A DNA stretch of 18,365 bases from an uncultured Luteimonas sp. (GCA_934541015.1 CAKTDC010000039.1:1-18365), one strand, 5' to 3'. Positions 1 through 7,553 are shown, counted from the stretch's first letter. The notes: generated by a model from the sequence alone, not told the origin. Translations and numbers: made by a program.

Positions 1-90
1 CCGCGCGGCCTCCTGGCGGGCCGCTTCCTGGCGCGCGGCCTCCTGACGGGCCGCTTCCTGGCGCGCGGCTTCCTGGCGGGCCGCCTCCTC
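1..90 (-). repeat. 15-base tandem repeat coding for (RQEAA)n
   Basis: Six consecutive 15-base units lie inside the lipoprotein gene, each coding on the minus strand for an Arg-Gln-Glu-Ala-Ala type pentapeptide. Alternate units are more alike, which gives a 30-base higher-order unit present three times (for example starting at 1, 31 and 61). The array is cut by the window edge, so the copy number is unknown. The protein product is a charged helix or coiled coil. Such arrays tend to vary in copy number between strains by slippage. Confidence 0.85.
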
Positions 91-756
91 GCGTTCGGCC
101 TCCAGGCGCGCCGCCTCCTGGCTGGCGGCCGATTCCTGCGCGGCCAGCTGCCGGGCGGCCTCCTCCTGCGCCTGCCGCTGCTGCTGCTCGCGCTCCAGGG
201 CCAGCTCCTGCTGGCGCTGGGCCTGCTGCTCGGCGGTCAGCCGCTCCTGCTCGGCGCGCTGGGCGACCGAGGCCTCGGCCGACGCCACCGTCTGCTTGAG
301 CCGGGCCAGCGCCGGATGGTCGCCATCGGCCTTCTCGACCAGGCCCAGCAGGCGCCTGGCCTCCTCGAAATCCTCGCGGTCGCGGCTCTGCTCGGTGGCG
401 ATGACCGTCATCGGCAGCAGGTCGACCAGGGCGCTGGACACGCCGGCATCGCCCGGCTGCTTGTCGCGCAGCGCCAGGTAGTACTCCAGCGCGTTGTCGC
501 CGGCCGGGGCGTACAGCCGGCTCTCGCGATACGCGGCGCTGGCCGCGGTGCGCAGATCGTCCGCCGACATGGCCGCCACGTTGTCGGCCACGACCGGCGC
601 GGGCGCGGCCTGCTCGGCCGGAGCGGCCGGCTGTTCGCCCGTCTGCGCCGGCGGCGTGGGCTCCTTCGAGCATGCGCCCACCAGCGCGGCGATGGCGATC
701 ACGAGCGCTGCCCGGGCGGGCAGTCGCCAGCGACCGGTTACGGTATTGCTGTGCAT
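1..756 (-). CDS. Lipoprotein with TPR-like region and Ala/Glu/Gln/Arg coiled coil, probable TonB-family protein (partial, C-terminus off the left edge)
   Basis: The reading frame is open from the ATG at 756 to the left edge (252 codons), with no stop in the window. The start follows a purine-rich AAAAGGGGGG at about 764-773. Residues 12-29 form a signal peptide ending in the lipobox-like LVGAC, so Cys29 is the probable lipidated residue, followed by Ser rather than Asp. Residues about 30-60 are Pro/Ala/Gln-rich. Residues about 65-160 are helical and TPR-like (motifs such as LYAPAGDNALEYYLALRDK and SALVDLLPMTVIATEQ). From about 170 onward there is a long Gln/Glu/Ala/Arg coiled coil. From memory of the family, xanthomonad energy-transducer (TonB) proteins share this N-terminal region and end in a TonB C-terminal domain, but that domain lies outside the window. 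The lipoprotein and coiled-coil calls are seen; the TonB assignment is inferred. It is transcribed divergently from the histidine kinase gene. Confidence 0.72.
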   Translation of the reverse strand, partial: MHSNTVTGRWRLPARAALVIAIAALVGACSKEPTPPAQTGEQPAAPAEQAAPAPVVADNVAAMSADDLRTAASAAYRESRLYAPAGDNALEYYLALRDKQPGDAGVSSALVDLLPMTVIATEQSRDREDFEEARRLLGLVEKADGDHPALARLKQTVASAEASVAQRAEQERLTAEQQAQRQQELALEREQQQRQAQEEAARQLAAQESAASQEAARLEAEREEAARQEAARQEAARQEAARQEAARQEAAR

Positions 757-841
757 CGGTGTTCCCCCCTTTTGTCCCGCGCAGGTCTCGCGCCCGCGTC
801 AATTGCCCTAAAGGACGCGCCAGCCGGCGTCATTTGTCAAC

Positions 842-862
842 ACCCTGTCAGGTCCACAGGGT
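842..862. promoter_or_regulatory. Perfect 7+7 inverted repeat, possible operator
   Basis: ACCCTGT (842-848) and ACAGGGT (856-862) are exact reverse complements separated by seven bases. The size and centre spacing (14 bases, between one and one and a half helical turns) suit a dimeric DNA-binding protein. A smaller dyad, TCCGG/CCGGA, follows at 865-878. The site lies between divergent genes, so it could control either. The binding protein is unknown. Confidence 0.4.
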
Positions 863-960
863 AGTCCGGAATGCCGGAACAGTGACGCGTTTCGCGGATT
901 GCGGGCACCATCGAGGTGCGCGCATGGCACGTCGAGGCGCCGTTTTGCGTGTCTTCAAGC

Positions 961-974
961 GGGAACCCGTTCCC
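961..974. promoter_or_regulatory. Palindrome GGGAAC-CC-GTTCCC upstream of the kinase gene
   Basis: A perfect 6+2+6 palindrome ends 27 bases before the kinase ATG and 11 bases before its GGAGG. It would sit in the 5' untranslated leader or at the promoter, so it could be an operator (including an autoregulatory one) or a small leader hairpin. No known consensus was recognised. Confidence 0.3.
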
Positions 975-1001
975 GTTACCCGCACGGAGGATCCCTGCAC
1001 G

Positions 1002-2606
1002 ATGTCGCCGCCTGCGCCCGGGGCAACGCCCGGCAGAGGCCACGCTGCCGCACCCGCCACCGGTGCGCGACCGTCGTCGATGTCGGCGGCGCTGCTGCTG
1101 GCGATCCTGGTGCCGGCCGCGGCCACGGCCGGGCTGGCGCTGGCGCTGCGGATGGCCGGGGATGTCGTGACGCCGGCGCTGCTGCTCGCCGCAGCAGTCG
1201 CGTGGCTGCTGCTGGTGGCGCTGTGGGCGCGCTGGGCCACGAAGCGGATCCTGGCTCCGCTGGCGGCGCTTGCCGATGCGGTGGCCGGCGATGCGGATGT
1301 GTCCGCGCGCGACCGCGCGCAGGGCGATCCCCGCCTGCCGCGCGAACTGGCACGGCTGCGCGGCGCCGTCGCGGCCAGGCTGGAGACAACCCGCAACGAA
1401 CGGACGCGCGAGCTCGCGGACGCAGCCGATGCGCTCGCCGGGCAGCGCGCCGCGCTGGAATCGGCCACCCGGTCCCGCGCCCGCTTCCTGGCCGCCGCCA
1501 GCCACGACCTGCGCCAGCCGCTGGCCGCCCTGACCCTGCTGTCCTCGGCGCTGGGCCTGGGCGAGAGCGACCCGGTGCGCCTGGCCCGGATCAACCACAT
1601 CCGCGAGTGCGTGGACACACTCGACCAGCTGTTCACCGCGCTGCTGGACCTGTCGCGGCTGGACTCGGGGACGATGCGGCCCGAGCCGCGCGCGTTCCCG
1701 CTGGACGCGCTGTTCGACGAGGTCAGCGGCACGTTCCGCATCGAGGCCGAACAGCGCGGACTGCGCCTGGTCCTGCGCAAGACCGAGGCCTGGGTGCACA
1801 GCGACCGGATCATGCTGACGCGGATCCTCAACAACCTGGTCAGCAACGCACTGCGCTACACCGCCGAGGGCGGGGTGCTGGTCGGCGCGCGGCTGCGCGG
1901 CGACCGCGTCCGCATCGATGTCTGGGATACCGGCGCCGGGATCCTCCCGGAGGTGCGGGAGAAGGTGTTCGAGGAGTTCTTCCGCGCCCACGATCCGGCG
2001 GCACCGGCGGCCGCGCGCGGCCTGGGCCTGGGCCTGTCGACCGTGCGCCGGCTGGCCGCGCTGCTGGAGGTTCCGGTCACGCTGCTCTCGCGCCCCGGCC
2101 GCGGCACCGTGTTCTCGGTGGAGGTGCCGCTGGCCGAGCCGGTCGCGGCCGATCCAGAAGGCGCCCGCCCCGACCTGCCGCTGGATGTGCGCGGCCTGCA
2201 CGTGTTCGTCGTCGACGACGAGCCGGCGATCGTCGAGGGCATGCGCGCGCTGCTGGAAAGCTGGGGCTGCCGGGTGGACACCGCCGGCGACGCCGAGACC
2301 CTGTTCCAGCTGGCGCGCGCCTCGCGCCAGCCGCCCGACATCGTGATCAGCGACCTGCAGCTGGGCGGCCCGGTGGACGGCATCGAGCTGATCCAGATGC
2401 ACGACCAGCTGTACGCACAGAAGGGGTTGCGGCCGGTGGCCCGGCTGCTGGTCACCGGCGCACCGCGGCAGGAGTGCATGCAGGCACTGGCCGATGCGCG
2501 CATCCCGGCGCTGTTCAAGCCGGTGGCGCCGGAACAGCTGCGCGAGGCGATCGTGGCGGCCATCGCCCTGGGCCGCGCCACCCGCGGCCGGCCACCGCAC
2601 TCCTGA
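1002..2606 (+). CDS. Hybrid sensor histidine kinase with C-terminal receiver domain
   Basis: The product is a 534-residue membrane kinase. The ATG at 1002 was chosen because GGAGG (986-990) precedes it and two membrane helices follow; the frame is open further upstream without a comparable start. Residues about 27-50 and 56-78 are membrane segments with almost no periplasmic loop, as in intramembrane-sensing kinases. A HAMP-like linker and coiled coil follow (about 80-160). The H-box is ASHDLRQPL, with His168 the expected phosphorylation site. The ATPase domain shows the N-box NNLVSNALRY (277-286), the G1 motif DTGAG (309-313) and the G2 motif GLGLGL (340-345). The receiver (about 399-520) has the acidic pair Asp405/Asp406, phosphoacceptor Asp451 in VISDLQL, and Lys507 in FKPV. 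All catalytic residues are intact. It probably forms a transcription unit with the methyltransferase gene 32 bases downstream. The signal sensed and the output partner are unknown. Confidence 0.92.
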   Translation: MSPPAPGATPGRGHAAAPATGARPSSMSAALLLAILVPAAATAGLALALRMAGDVVTPALLLAAAVAWLLLVALWARWATKRILAPLAALADAVAGDADVSARDRAQGDPRLPRELARLRGAVAARLETTRNERTRELADAADALAGQRAALESATRSRARFLAAASHDLRQPLAALTLLSSALGLGESDPVRLARINHIRECVDTLDQLFTALLDLSRLDSGTMRPEPRAFPLDALFDEVSGTFRIEAEQRGLRLVLRKTEAWVHSDRIMLTRILNNLVSNALRYTAEGGVLVGARLRGDRVRIDVWDTGAGILPEVREKVFEEFFRAHDPAAPAAARGLGLGLSTVRRLAALLEVPVTLLSRPGRGTVFSVEVPLAEPVAADPEGARPDLPLDVRGLHVFVVDDEPAIVEGMRALLESWGCRVDTAGDAETLFQLARASRQPPDIVISDLQLGGPVDGIELIQMHDQLYAQKGLRPVARLLVTGAPRQECMQALADARIPALFKPVAPEQLREAIVAAIALGRATRGRPPHS

Positions 2607-2638
2607 GCCCCACACCCCCCACTGCAGAGGACCCGGAC

Positions 2639-4183
2639 ATGAGCGACCGCTTCATCTACGACATCATCGACTACCCCGGTTCGGCGCGCCCGCAGACCCA
2701 TCCGGACAACCTCTGCGCGATCGCACGGCTGCACGGCATCCAGGCCGCTTCACCCGCCCGCTGCCACTATCTCGAAGTCGGCTGCGGCGACGCGGCCAAC
2801 CTGCTGCCGCTGGCGCTGGCCTATCCCGACAGCCGCTTCGTCGGCATGGACCTGTCCGAAACCGCGATCGCCCGCGGCGAGGCGTTCCGCAGGGAGCTGG
2901 GCCTGGACAACCTGCGCCTGGAGGTGGCCGACCTGGGCCGCTGGGCCCCGCCCGACGAGCCGTTCGACTACATCAGCGCGCACGGCTTCTATTCCTGGGT
3001 GCCGGCGGAGGTCCGCGACGCGCTGCTGCAGCTGTGCGCCGACCGCCTTGCCGCGAACGGGATCGCCTACGTGAGCTACAACGCCCTGCCCGGCTGCCGC
3101 CTGCGGCAGATGGTCTGGGACATGCTGCGCGCGCACGTGTCCCGGTTCGACGACCCGGCCACCCGGCTGGAACAGGGCTACGCCATGCTGCGGCTGCTGG
3201 AGAAGGGCATCATCGGCGACGAGACCTATGCCCAGGCGGTGCGCGACGAGGTGGCGCGCCTGCTCGAGCGCACCCCGCCGTCGGTGCTGTTCCACGACGA
3301 CCTGGCCGGCATCAACACGCCGGTGTCGATCACCGAGTTCGCCGCGCACGCCGGGCGCTTCGGCCTGGGCTTCCTGGCCGAAGCCGACTACCGCGAGATG
3401 AACGAGAACATCGCCCCCGAGCCGGTCGCGCAGATGCTGCGCAACGCCGCCCAGGAGAACATCCTGCTGAAGGAGCAGTACCTGGACTTCTTCAAGATCC
3501 GCAGGTTCCGGCAGACCCTGCTGTGCCGCGACAGCCTGCGTCCGAGCCTGCTGCCGGATCCTGCCGTGGTCGGGGCCCTGTCCGTCCAGGGCGCCATCAA
3601 CTGCGACGGCCCGGTCGATCTGGCTTCGGACGCCCATTCGGGCTTCAGCAACGACCAGGGCTCCCGGTTCCAGGTCAACGCGCCCGTGCTGAAGGCGGCG
3701 ATGCTGATCCTGGACGAACGCTACCCGGCCTGCATCGGCTTCGACGACCTGCTCGCCTCGGCGCGCGCCAGGGCCGGAGCCAGCTCCGACGCGGACGCGG
3801 ACATGCTGCGCCAGACCCTGCTGATGATCTTCCTGGTCGGCGTGGTCCACCTGCGCGCCGACCCGCCCCGCTACACCGACCGCGCCGGCGAACGACCGCT
3901 CGCCAGCCCGCTGGTCAGGGCGCAGCTGCGCGCGGGCGGCGAACAGGTGACCTCGCTGCAGCCCTCGACCATCGTGCTGGAGGATCCCATGCTGCGCACG
4001 ATGATGCGGCTCATGGACGGCTCCCGGGATCGCAACACCCTGCTGTCGGATCTCGCCGAGGCGATGGCGGCCGGCGATGCGGAAGGGGGCAGGGATGCGG
4101 CCGGCTGGCGCAGCCACCTGGAAGCCCGGTTCGACGGGAACCTGGCCAATGCCGCGAAGATCGGCCTGCTGATGGGCCACTGA
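2639..4183 (+). CDS. SAM-dependent methyltransferase with regulatory domain, protein-lysine methyltransferase-like
   Basis: The product is 514 residues. The ATG at 2639 has AGAGGA about eight bases upstream. The N-terminal class I methyltransferase fold (about 42-165) shows motif I LEVGCGDAAN (45-54), which binds S-adenosylmethionine, and the acidic residue Asp71 at the end of strand 2. Residues about 200-285 match the methyltransferase regulatory domain (motifs ITEFAAHAGRFGLGFLAEA and EMNENIAPE). The remaining 220 residues resemble the C-terminal helical or winged-helix part of rickettsial-type protein-lysine methyltransferases, which modify outer-membrane proteins in Rickettsia. No signal peptide is visible, so the enzyme is cytoplasmic. 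It probably forms an operon with the upstream kinase gene. The methyltransferase fold is clear; lysine as target and any particular substrate are inferred from family resemblance. Confidence 0.85.
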   Translation: MSDRFIYDIIDYPGSARPQTHPDNLCAIARLHGIQAASPARCHYLEVGCGDAANLLPLALAYPDSRFVGMDLSETAIARGEAFRRELGLDNLRLEVADLGRWAPPDEPFDYISAHGFYSWVPAEVRDALLQLCADRLAANGIAYVSYNALPGCRLRQMVWDMLRAHVSRFDDPATRLEQGYAMLRLLEKGIIGDETYAQAVRDEVARLLERTPPSVLFHDDLAGINTPVSITEFAAHAGRFGLGFLAEADYREMNENIAPEPVAQMLRNAAQENILLKEQYLDFFKIRRFRQTLLCRDSLRPSLLPDPAVVGALSVQGAINCDGPVDLASDAHSGFSNDQGSRFQVNAPVLKAAMLILDERYPACIGFDDLLASARARAGASSDADADMLRQTLLMIFLVGVVHLRADPPRYTDRAGERPLASPLVRAQLRAGGEQVTSLQPSTIVLEDPMLRTMMRLMDGSRDRNTLLSDLAEAMAAGDAEGGRDAAGWRSHLEARFDGNLANAAKIGLLMGH

Positions 4184-4326
4184 GGTCCGGCCACGCGCCT
4201 CGATCGCCGATCGTCCCGCGCAGGCGAAAACAGTTGGCGGGAAACGGGCTATGCCGCGGCTGCCGCAGGCCCTGGTGGGGACCGTTCCGCAGCCGGCAGG
4301 CAGCGGCCCGTGCGTGGTGGAAGGGG

Positions 4327-4358
4327 CCGTCGGGACGGCATTGCCGGCGTCGGCAATG
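4327..4358. terminator. Pair of adjacent hairpins in the convergent gap
   Basis: CCGTC/GACGG (4327-4338, two-base loop) abuts the stronger CATTGCCG/CGGCAATG (4339-4358, eight-base perfect stem, four-base loop). They lie between the plus-strand methyltransferase gene (stop at 4183) and the minus-strand tssE gene (stop at 4423), where both transcripts must end. Neither strand has a T run after the stem, so these are not classical intrinsic terminators. They may act as bidirectional 3'-end structures with Rho. The 239-base gap shows no other gene. Confidence 0.4.
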
Positions 4359-4422
4359 GGGACTTGTCAAAGGATCGGCCTGCACCTGCCCGGGCGACCG
4401 GCGCCCGCGGGGCATTGCCTGA

Positions 4423-4872
4423 TCAGCTCACCGCGCACACCTGGGTGTTGAGCTGCAGCACGGCGTCGAACTGGACCTTCTCCCGGTCGCTGCCCAGGTC
4501 GAGCATGGCGTCCACGCGGAAGCGGAGCGCCCGCTCGTGCTCGCGGGGCGGGTCGACGATGATCCGGACCCGGTGCAGCCGCTTTTCGTGCAGCATGATC
4601 GCCTTTTCCAGCCCGCGGCGGATGCGGTCGCGGTCCGGCATGGACAGCAGACCGGTGGAGGAAAAGTCGGGGATGCCGTAGGTCAGCGAGGAGTTGAGGC
4701 ACTCGGGGAAGGCATCGGTCAGCACGCGGACCGCCTCGGAACGGGTATTGAGCAGCTCCTCCAGGTCCCGCGTCACCGCATCGCGCAGTTCGTTGATCGA
4801 GCGGTACTCGGGCATCGACCCCAGTGCATCGTCGCCGGCCGAGCTCAGCTTTTCGATCAGGCTACGGCGCAT
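4423..4872 (-). CDS. tssE: T6SS baseplate subunit TssE (gp25-like)
   Basis: The 149-residue product is the usual length for TssE, the T4 gp25-like baseplate protein that contacts the first sheath ring. The ATG at 4872 has a strong GGAGGAGA site just upstream on the minus strand. Family features include the N-terminal LIEKL, the segment RDLEELLNTR before the core, and CLNSSLTYGIPDFSS, which fits the family pattern of a short helix before a conserved GxPD turn. The gp25 core covers about 35-140, ending in a strand that includes LRFRVDAML. It is the last gene of the T6SS operon and lies 93 bases after hcp. Normally tssF and tssG follow tssE; here the next gene is convergent. Confidence 0.93.
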   Translation of the reverse strand: MRRSLIEKLSSAGDDALGSMPEYRSINELRDAVTRDLEELLNTRSEAVRVLTDAFPECLNSSLTYGIPDFSSTGLLSMPDRDRIRRGLEKAIMLHEKRLHRVRIIVDPPREHERALRFRVDAMLDLGSDREKVQFDAVLQLNTQVCAVS

Positions 4873-4901
4873 CGGAAGGTCTCCTCCGCCCGCGCCCCTC
4901 G

Positions 4902-4937
4902 GGCGAGGCGCTGTGCATGTCCAGCACAGGCCTCGCC
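4902..4937 (-). ncRNA. Strong intercistronic hairpin between hcp and tssE (mRNA element)
   Basis: GGCGAGGC (4902-4909) pairs with GCCTCGCC (4930-4937), and CTGTGC (4911-4916) pairs with GCACAG (4924-4929). Together they give a 14-base-pair stem with one bulged base (4910) and a seven-base loop (4917-4923). It begins about 30 bases after the hcp stop in the direction of transcription and ends about 30 bases before the tssE start. No T run follows, so full termination is unlikely. A 3' stabilising or attenuating stem would let hcp accumulate above downstream tssE. The structure is seen; the role is inferred. Confidence 0.6.
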
Positions 4938-4965
4938 TCCGGAGACATCCACTGCAGCGACACGA

Positions 4966-5451
4966 TCACGCAGCGGTGCGGCTCTTGAGATCGTAGCTCT
5001 TCGAAACGGTGCCCTTGGCTCCACCCTTGTCGTCCTGCGGGTAGTAGTTCTGGGTGACCTTGGCGAAGTTGAGGCTGATGTTCTCGGTCGGAAGAGTATC
5101 GCTGCCGCCGCCGCCGGTCGAATAGCTGGAGACCATGCACTTCTCGAAGGTGAGGGTCAGGTACTCGTGCGGCTTTCCGCCGGCCTTGCGGCAGGTCAGG
5201 ACCGCCTTGTCGATGTGCTCGCCCCTGGCGCAGTAGTCCATCAGCACGGGCGAGGCCTTGCTCATGTACATGGTGAAGTTGAAATCCTGCATGTTCACCA
5301 TTCCGGAGCCGCCGCCGCCGCCCAGGGACATGCTGCCCGAGTTGCTCGCGCCCCAGCTCCAGTTCAGCACGTCGATCTCGTCCTTGTGCTTGGAGTCCGC
5401 TGATTCTCCCGCGATACCGTCGATCTTCAGAAACATGTCGGTTGTGGACAT
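4966..5451 (-). CDS. hcp: T6SS tube protein Hcp (TssD)
   Basis: The 161-residue product matches the size of Hcp, whose hexameric rings stack to form the inner tube expelled by sheath contraction, and which can also carry effectors in its lumen. Diagnostic features are the N-terminal MFLKIDGIAGESAD, the EIDVLNWSWG strand, the glycine-rich loop (G5 at about 44-48) followed by the VNMQDFNFTMYMSKASP segment, and the late VTQNYYPQDDKGG. Two glycine runs come from GCC triplet repeats (near 5308-5322 and 5103-5114) and lie in loops. The ATG at 5451 is preceded by AGGAG. It lies 41 bases after tssC and before a strong hairpin, consistent with higher expression than its neighbours. Confidence 0.96.
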   Translation of the reverse strand: MSTTDMFLKIDGIAGESADSKHKDEIDVLNWSWGASNSGSMSLGGGGGSGMVNMQDFNFTMYMSKASPVLMDYCARGEHIDKAVLTCRKAGGKPHEYLTLTFEKCMVSSYSTGGGGSDTLPTENISLNFAKVTQNYYPQDDKGGAKGTVSKSYDLKSRTAA

Positions 5452-5492
5452 CTGTCATCTCCTGTTGGTGTGTGGGTGGTGCCAGGCCGGCG

Positions 5493-6977
5493 TCAGCGGG
5501 CCGATTTGGGCAGCTCGGACACCAGCCGCAGCGACACGCTGAGCTCGTCGAGCTGGTAATGGGGACGCAGGAAGGCGACGGATTTGTAGGCACCGGGCTT
5601 GCCGGGAACCTCGGTGACCTCGATCCTGGCCTCCCGCAGCGGGAACGCGGCCTTGCGCTCCTGCGAGGCGTTGTCGTCGAGCAGCACGTACTGCGCGATC
5701 CAGTCGTTGAGGAAGCGCTCGACGCTGGACTGCGAGGCGAAGCTGCCGATCTTGTCGCGCATCATCGACTTCAGGTAGTGGGCGATGCGGCTGACCGCGA
5801 AGATGTACTGCAGCTGGGAGGACAGCCGGGCGTTGGCGTTGGCCGCGTCGGTGTTGTACTCCTTGATCTTCTGCGCCGACTGGGTCGAGAAGAACGCCGC
5901 GTAGTCGGTGCCCTTGCAGTGCACCAGCGGCACCAGGCCCAGGTCCGCCAGCTCCTTCTCGCGGCGGTCGGTGATGGCGATCTCGGTCGGGCACTTGAGC
6001 GCGACCTCGCCGTCGTCGGTGGCGAAGGTGTGGGTCGGCAGGCCCTCGACCAGGCCGCCGCCCTCGACGCCGCGGATCGCCGCGCACCAGCCGAACTTGG
6101 CGAAGGCGTCGGTGGCCTTGCTCGCCAGCGCGTAGGCGGCGTTCATCCACAGGTACTTGTCGTGCTGCTTGCCGCTGACGTCCTCGGTGAAGTTGAACGC
6201 TTCCACCGGGTCGGTGTCCGGCCCGTAGGGCAGGCGGCCGAGTACGCGCGGCATCGCCAGGCCGACGTAGCGGGAGTCCTCGGACTCGCGGAACGACTTC
6301 CACTTGGCGTATTCGACGGTGTCGAAGATCTTGGCCAGGTCGCGCGGACCGGACAGCTCGGTGAAGTCGTCGAAGCCCAGCAGTTCGGACGAGGCCGCCG
6401 ACAGGAACGGAGCGTGCGCGGCGGCGGCGACGTGCGAGATCTCCTCCAGGAGGTAGATGTCCTCCGGATGCCGGGAGAACTCGTAGTCGCCGACCAGGGT
6501 CGCGAAGGGGGCACCGCCGAAGGTGCCGTATTCCTCTTCGTAGATCTTCTTGAACAGGCTGGACTGGTCGAAGTCGGAGGAGTTCTTGAAGTCCTTGACC
6601 AGTTCCTTCTTGGTGGCGTTGAAGACCTTGATCTTCAGGTTGGTGCTGGTCTCGCTGTTGTCGACCAGGTACTTGAGCCCGCGCCAGGAGCCTTCCAGCT
6701 TCTGGAACTGGGGCGCGTGCATGATCGCCGACAGCTGGTCGGAAATCAGCCGGTCGATGTCGGCGATGCGCGCGTCGAGCGAGGTGATGCCGTCCTTGGA
6801 AATGACGAGCTGGCCATCCATGACCTGGTTGACGAGCTCGCCGAGCAGGTCGCGGGTGCGATCGCGCTCGCTGTCGCTGCGGGCGATCTTGGTCTTGGTG
6901 AAGATCTGGTCGAGGAGGCTGCCCTCGGCGGCGGCGGGGGCGGCCTGGGCCGCCGACTGGGTGCTGGTATCAGCCAT
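5493..6977 (-). CDS. tssC: T6SS contractile sheath large subunit TssC (VipB/EvpB family)
   Basis: The 494-residue product has the usual length for TssC, which co-assembles with TssB into the contractile sheath. Conserved family stretches are seen along its length: QLSAIMHAPQFQKLEGSWRG (about 83-102), GAPFATLVGDYEF (about 155-167), HVAAAAHAPFLSAASSE (about 180-196), KYLWMNAAYALA (about 274-285), and the C-terminal VAFLRPHYQLDELSVSLRLV with SELP just before the end. The ATG at 6977 has GGAGACAG upstream. It lies 54 bases after tssB. No truncation or frameshift is visible. Confidence 0.96.
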   Translation of the reverse strand: MADTSTQSAAQAAPAAAEGSLLDQIFTKTKIARSDSERDRTRDLLGELVNQVMDGQLVISKDGITSLDARIADIDRLISDQLSAIMHAPQFQKLEGSWRGLKYLVDNSETSTNLKIKVFNATKKELVKDFKNSSDFDQSSLFKKIYEEEYGTFGGAPFATLVGDYEFSRHPEDIYLLEEISHVAAAAHAPFLSAASSELLGFDDFTELSGPRDLAKIFDTVEYAKWKSFRESEDSRYVGLAMPRVLGRLPYGPDTDPVEAFNFTEDVSGKQHDKYLWMNAAYALASKATDAFAKFGWCAAIRGVEGGGLVEGLPTHTFATDDGEVALKCPTEIAITDRREKELADLGLVPLVHCKGTDYAAFFSTQSAQKIKEYNTDAANANARLSSQLQYIFAVSRIAHYLKSMMRDKIGSFASQSSVERFLNDWIAQYVLLDDNASQERKAAFPLREARIEVTEVPGKPGAYKSVAFLRPHYQLDELSVSLRLVSELPKSAR

Positions 6978-7031
6978 TGCTGCTGTCTCCGGAATGATGA
7001 CGCGATGGAAGTTGAGTCGGGTGCATTGCCG

Positions 7032-7553
7032 TCACTCTTCGCCCTCTCCGGGCTTGGACGGCAGCTCCTTGCTCAGCTGCGTGATCTGGTCGGTGTTCTG
7101 CAGCACCTCGTTCAACAGCTCCTCGAACTTGTCGTTGCCCGCCATCTTGTTGCGCAGGTCGGCCAGCTTCTGCCGGGCCTCGAGCAGCTTGCGCAGCGGC
7201 TCGACCTGCTGCACCACCCGCTCCGGACTGAAGTCTTCCAGGCTGCGGAAATTCAGTTCCACGCCCACCTTCGAACCATCGCCCTTGAGGGTGTTGTCGG
7301 CCTGGTACTGCAGGCGCGGCTTCATGCCCTTGAGGACTTCGTCGAAGTTGTCCTTGTCGACGTTGACGAACTTGCGCTCCTTGAGCTTGCCCAGCGGCTC
7401 GGCCGGATTGCCGGTGAAGTCGCCGACGACGCCGGCCACGAACGGCAGTTCCTTCTTCTCGATGGCGTCGCCGATCTCGACGTCGTAGGTCAGCTGGATG
7501 CGCGGCGCACGAACCCGATCAAGCTTGTGTTGCGTGCTTTCTTTCTTGGCCAT
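7032..7553 (-). CDS. tssB: T6SS contractile sheath small subunit TssB (VipA family)
   Basis: The 173-residue product is the usual TssB length. It pairs with TssC to form sheath protomers and recruits the ClpV unfoldase after contraction. Family features are RAPRIQLTYDVEIGDA at the N-terminus, ELPFVAGVVGDFTGNP (about 36-51), the KFVNVDKDNFDEVLKGMKPR region, and NFRSLEDFSPERVVQQVEPL (about 101-120), followed by a helical C-terminus containing KLADLRNKMAGN. The ATG at 7553 has AGGAG upstream. It is separated from tssA by 131 bases, the largest gap within the operon, so tssB-tssC-hcp-tssE may also be transcribed separately. Confidence 0.96.
   Translation of the reverse strand: MAKKESTQHKLDRVRAPRIQLTYDVEIGDAIEKKELPFVAGVVGDFTGNPAEPLGKLKERKFVNVDKDNFDEVLKGMKPRLQYQADNTLKGDGSKVGVELNFRSLEDFSPERVVQQVEPLRKLLEARQKLADLRNKMAGNDKFEELLNEVLQNTDQITQLSKELPSKPGEGEE

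Larger units (their letters stand above)
757..1001. promoter_or_regulatory. Divergent control region between the lipoprotein and histidine kinase genes
   Basis: This 245-base gap holds no credible gene. It contains three inverted repeats, listed separately where strong. On the minus strand a perfect TTGACA (835-840) could be a -35 box for the lipoprotein gene, but no good -10 box lies 16-18 bases downstream. The plus strand carries GGAGG at 986-990, the ribosome binding site for the kinase. No exact promoter can be assigned for either direction. Confidence 0.45.

Noticed and set aside
1..90. Repeat array as a possible CRISPR
   Set aside because: The units are contiguous 15-base codon-phased repeats with no spacers and encode a pentapeptide helix.
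915..950. TGGCAC...TTTTGC resembling a sigma-54 promoter before the kinase
   Set aside because: The distance between the GG and GC elements does not equal ten bases, which this promoter class requires strictly.
672..1001. Upstream extension of the kinase frame
   Set aside because: The extension would overlap the lipoprotein gene and has no ribosome binding site. GGAGG precedes the ATG at 1002, and the membrane helices follow it.
837..2615. Long minus-strand frame opposite the kinase gene
   Set aside because: It is rich in Gln/Arg/His without domains. The plus strand encodes a complete kinase with all catalytic motifs.
5308..5322. GCC triplet repeats in hcp as a contingency locus
   Set aside because: Changes in triplet number keep the frame and only alter a loop glycine run that is commonly seen in Hcp proteins.
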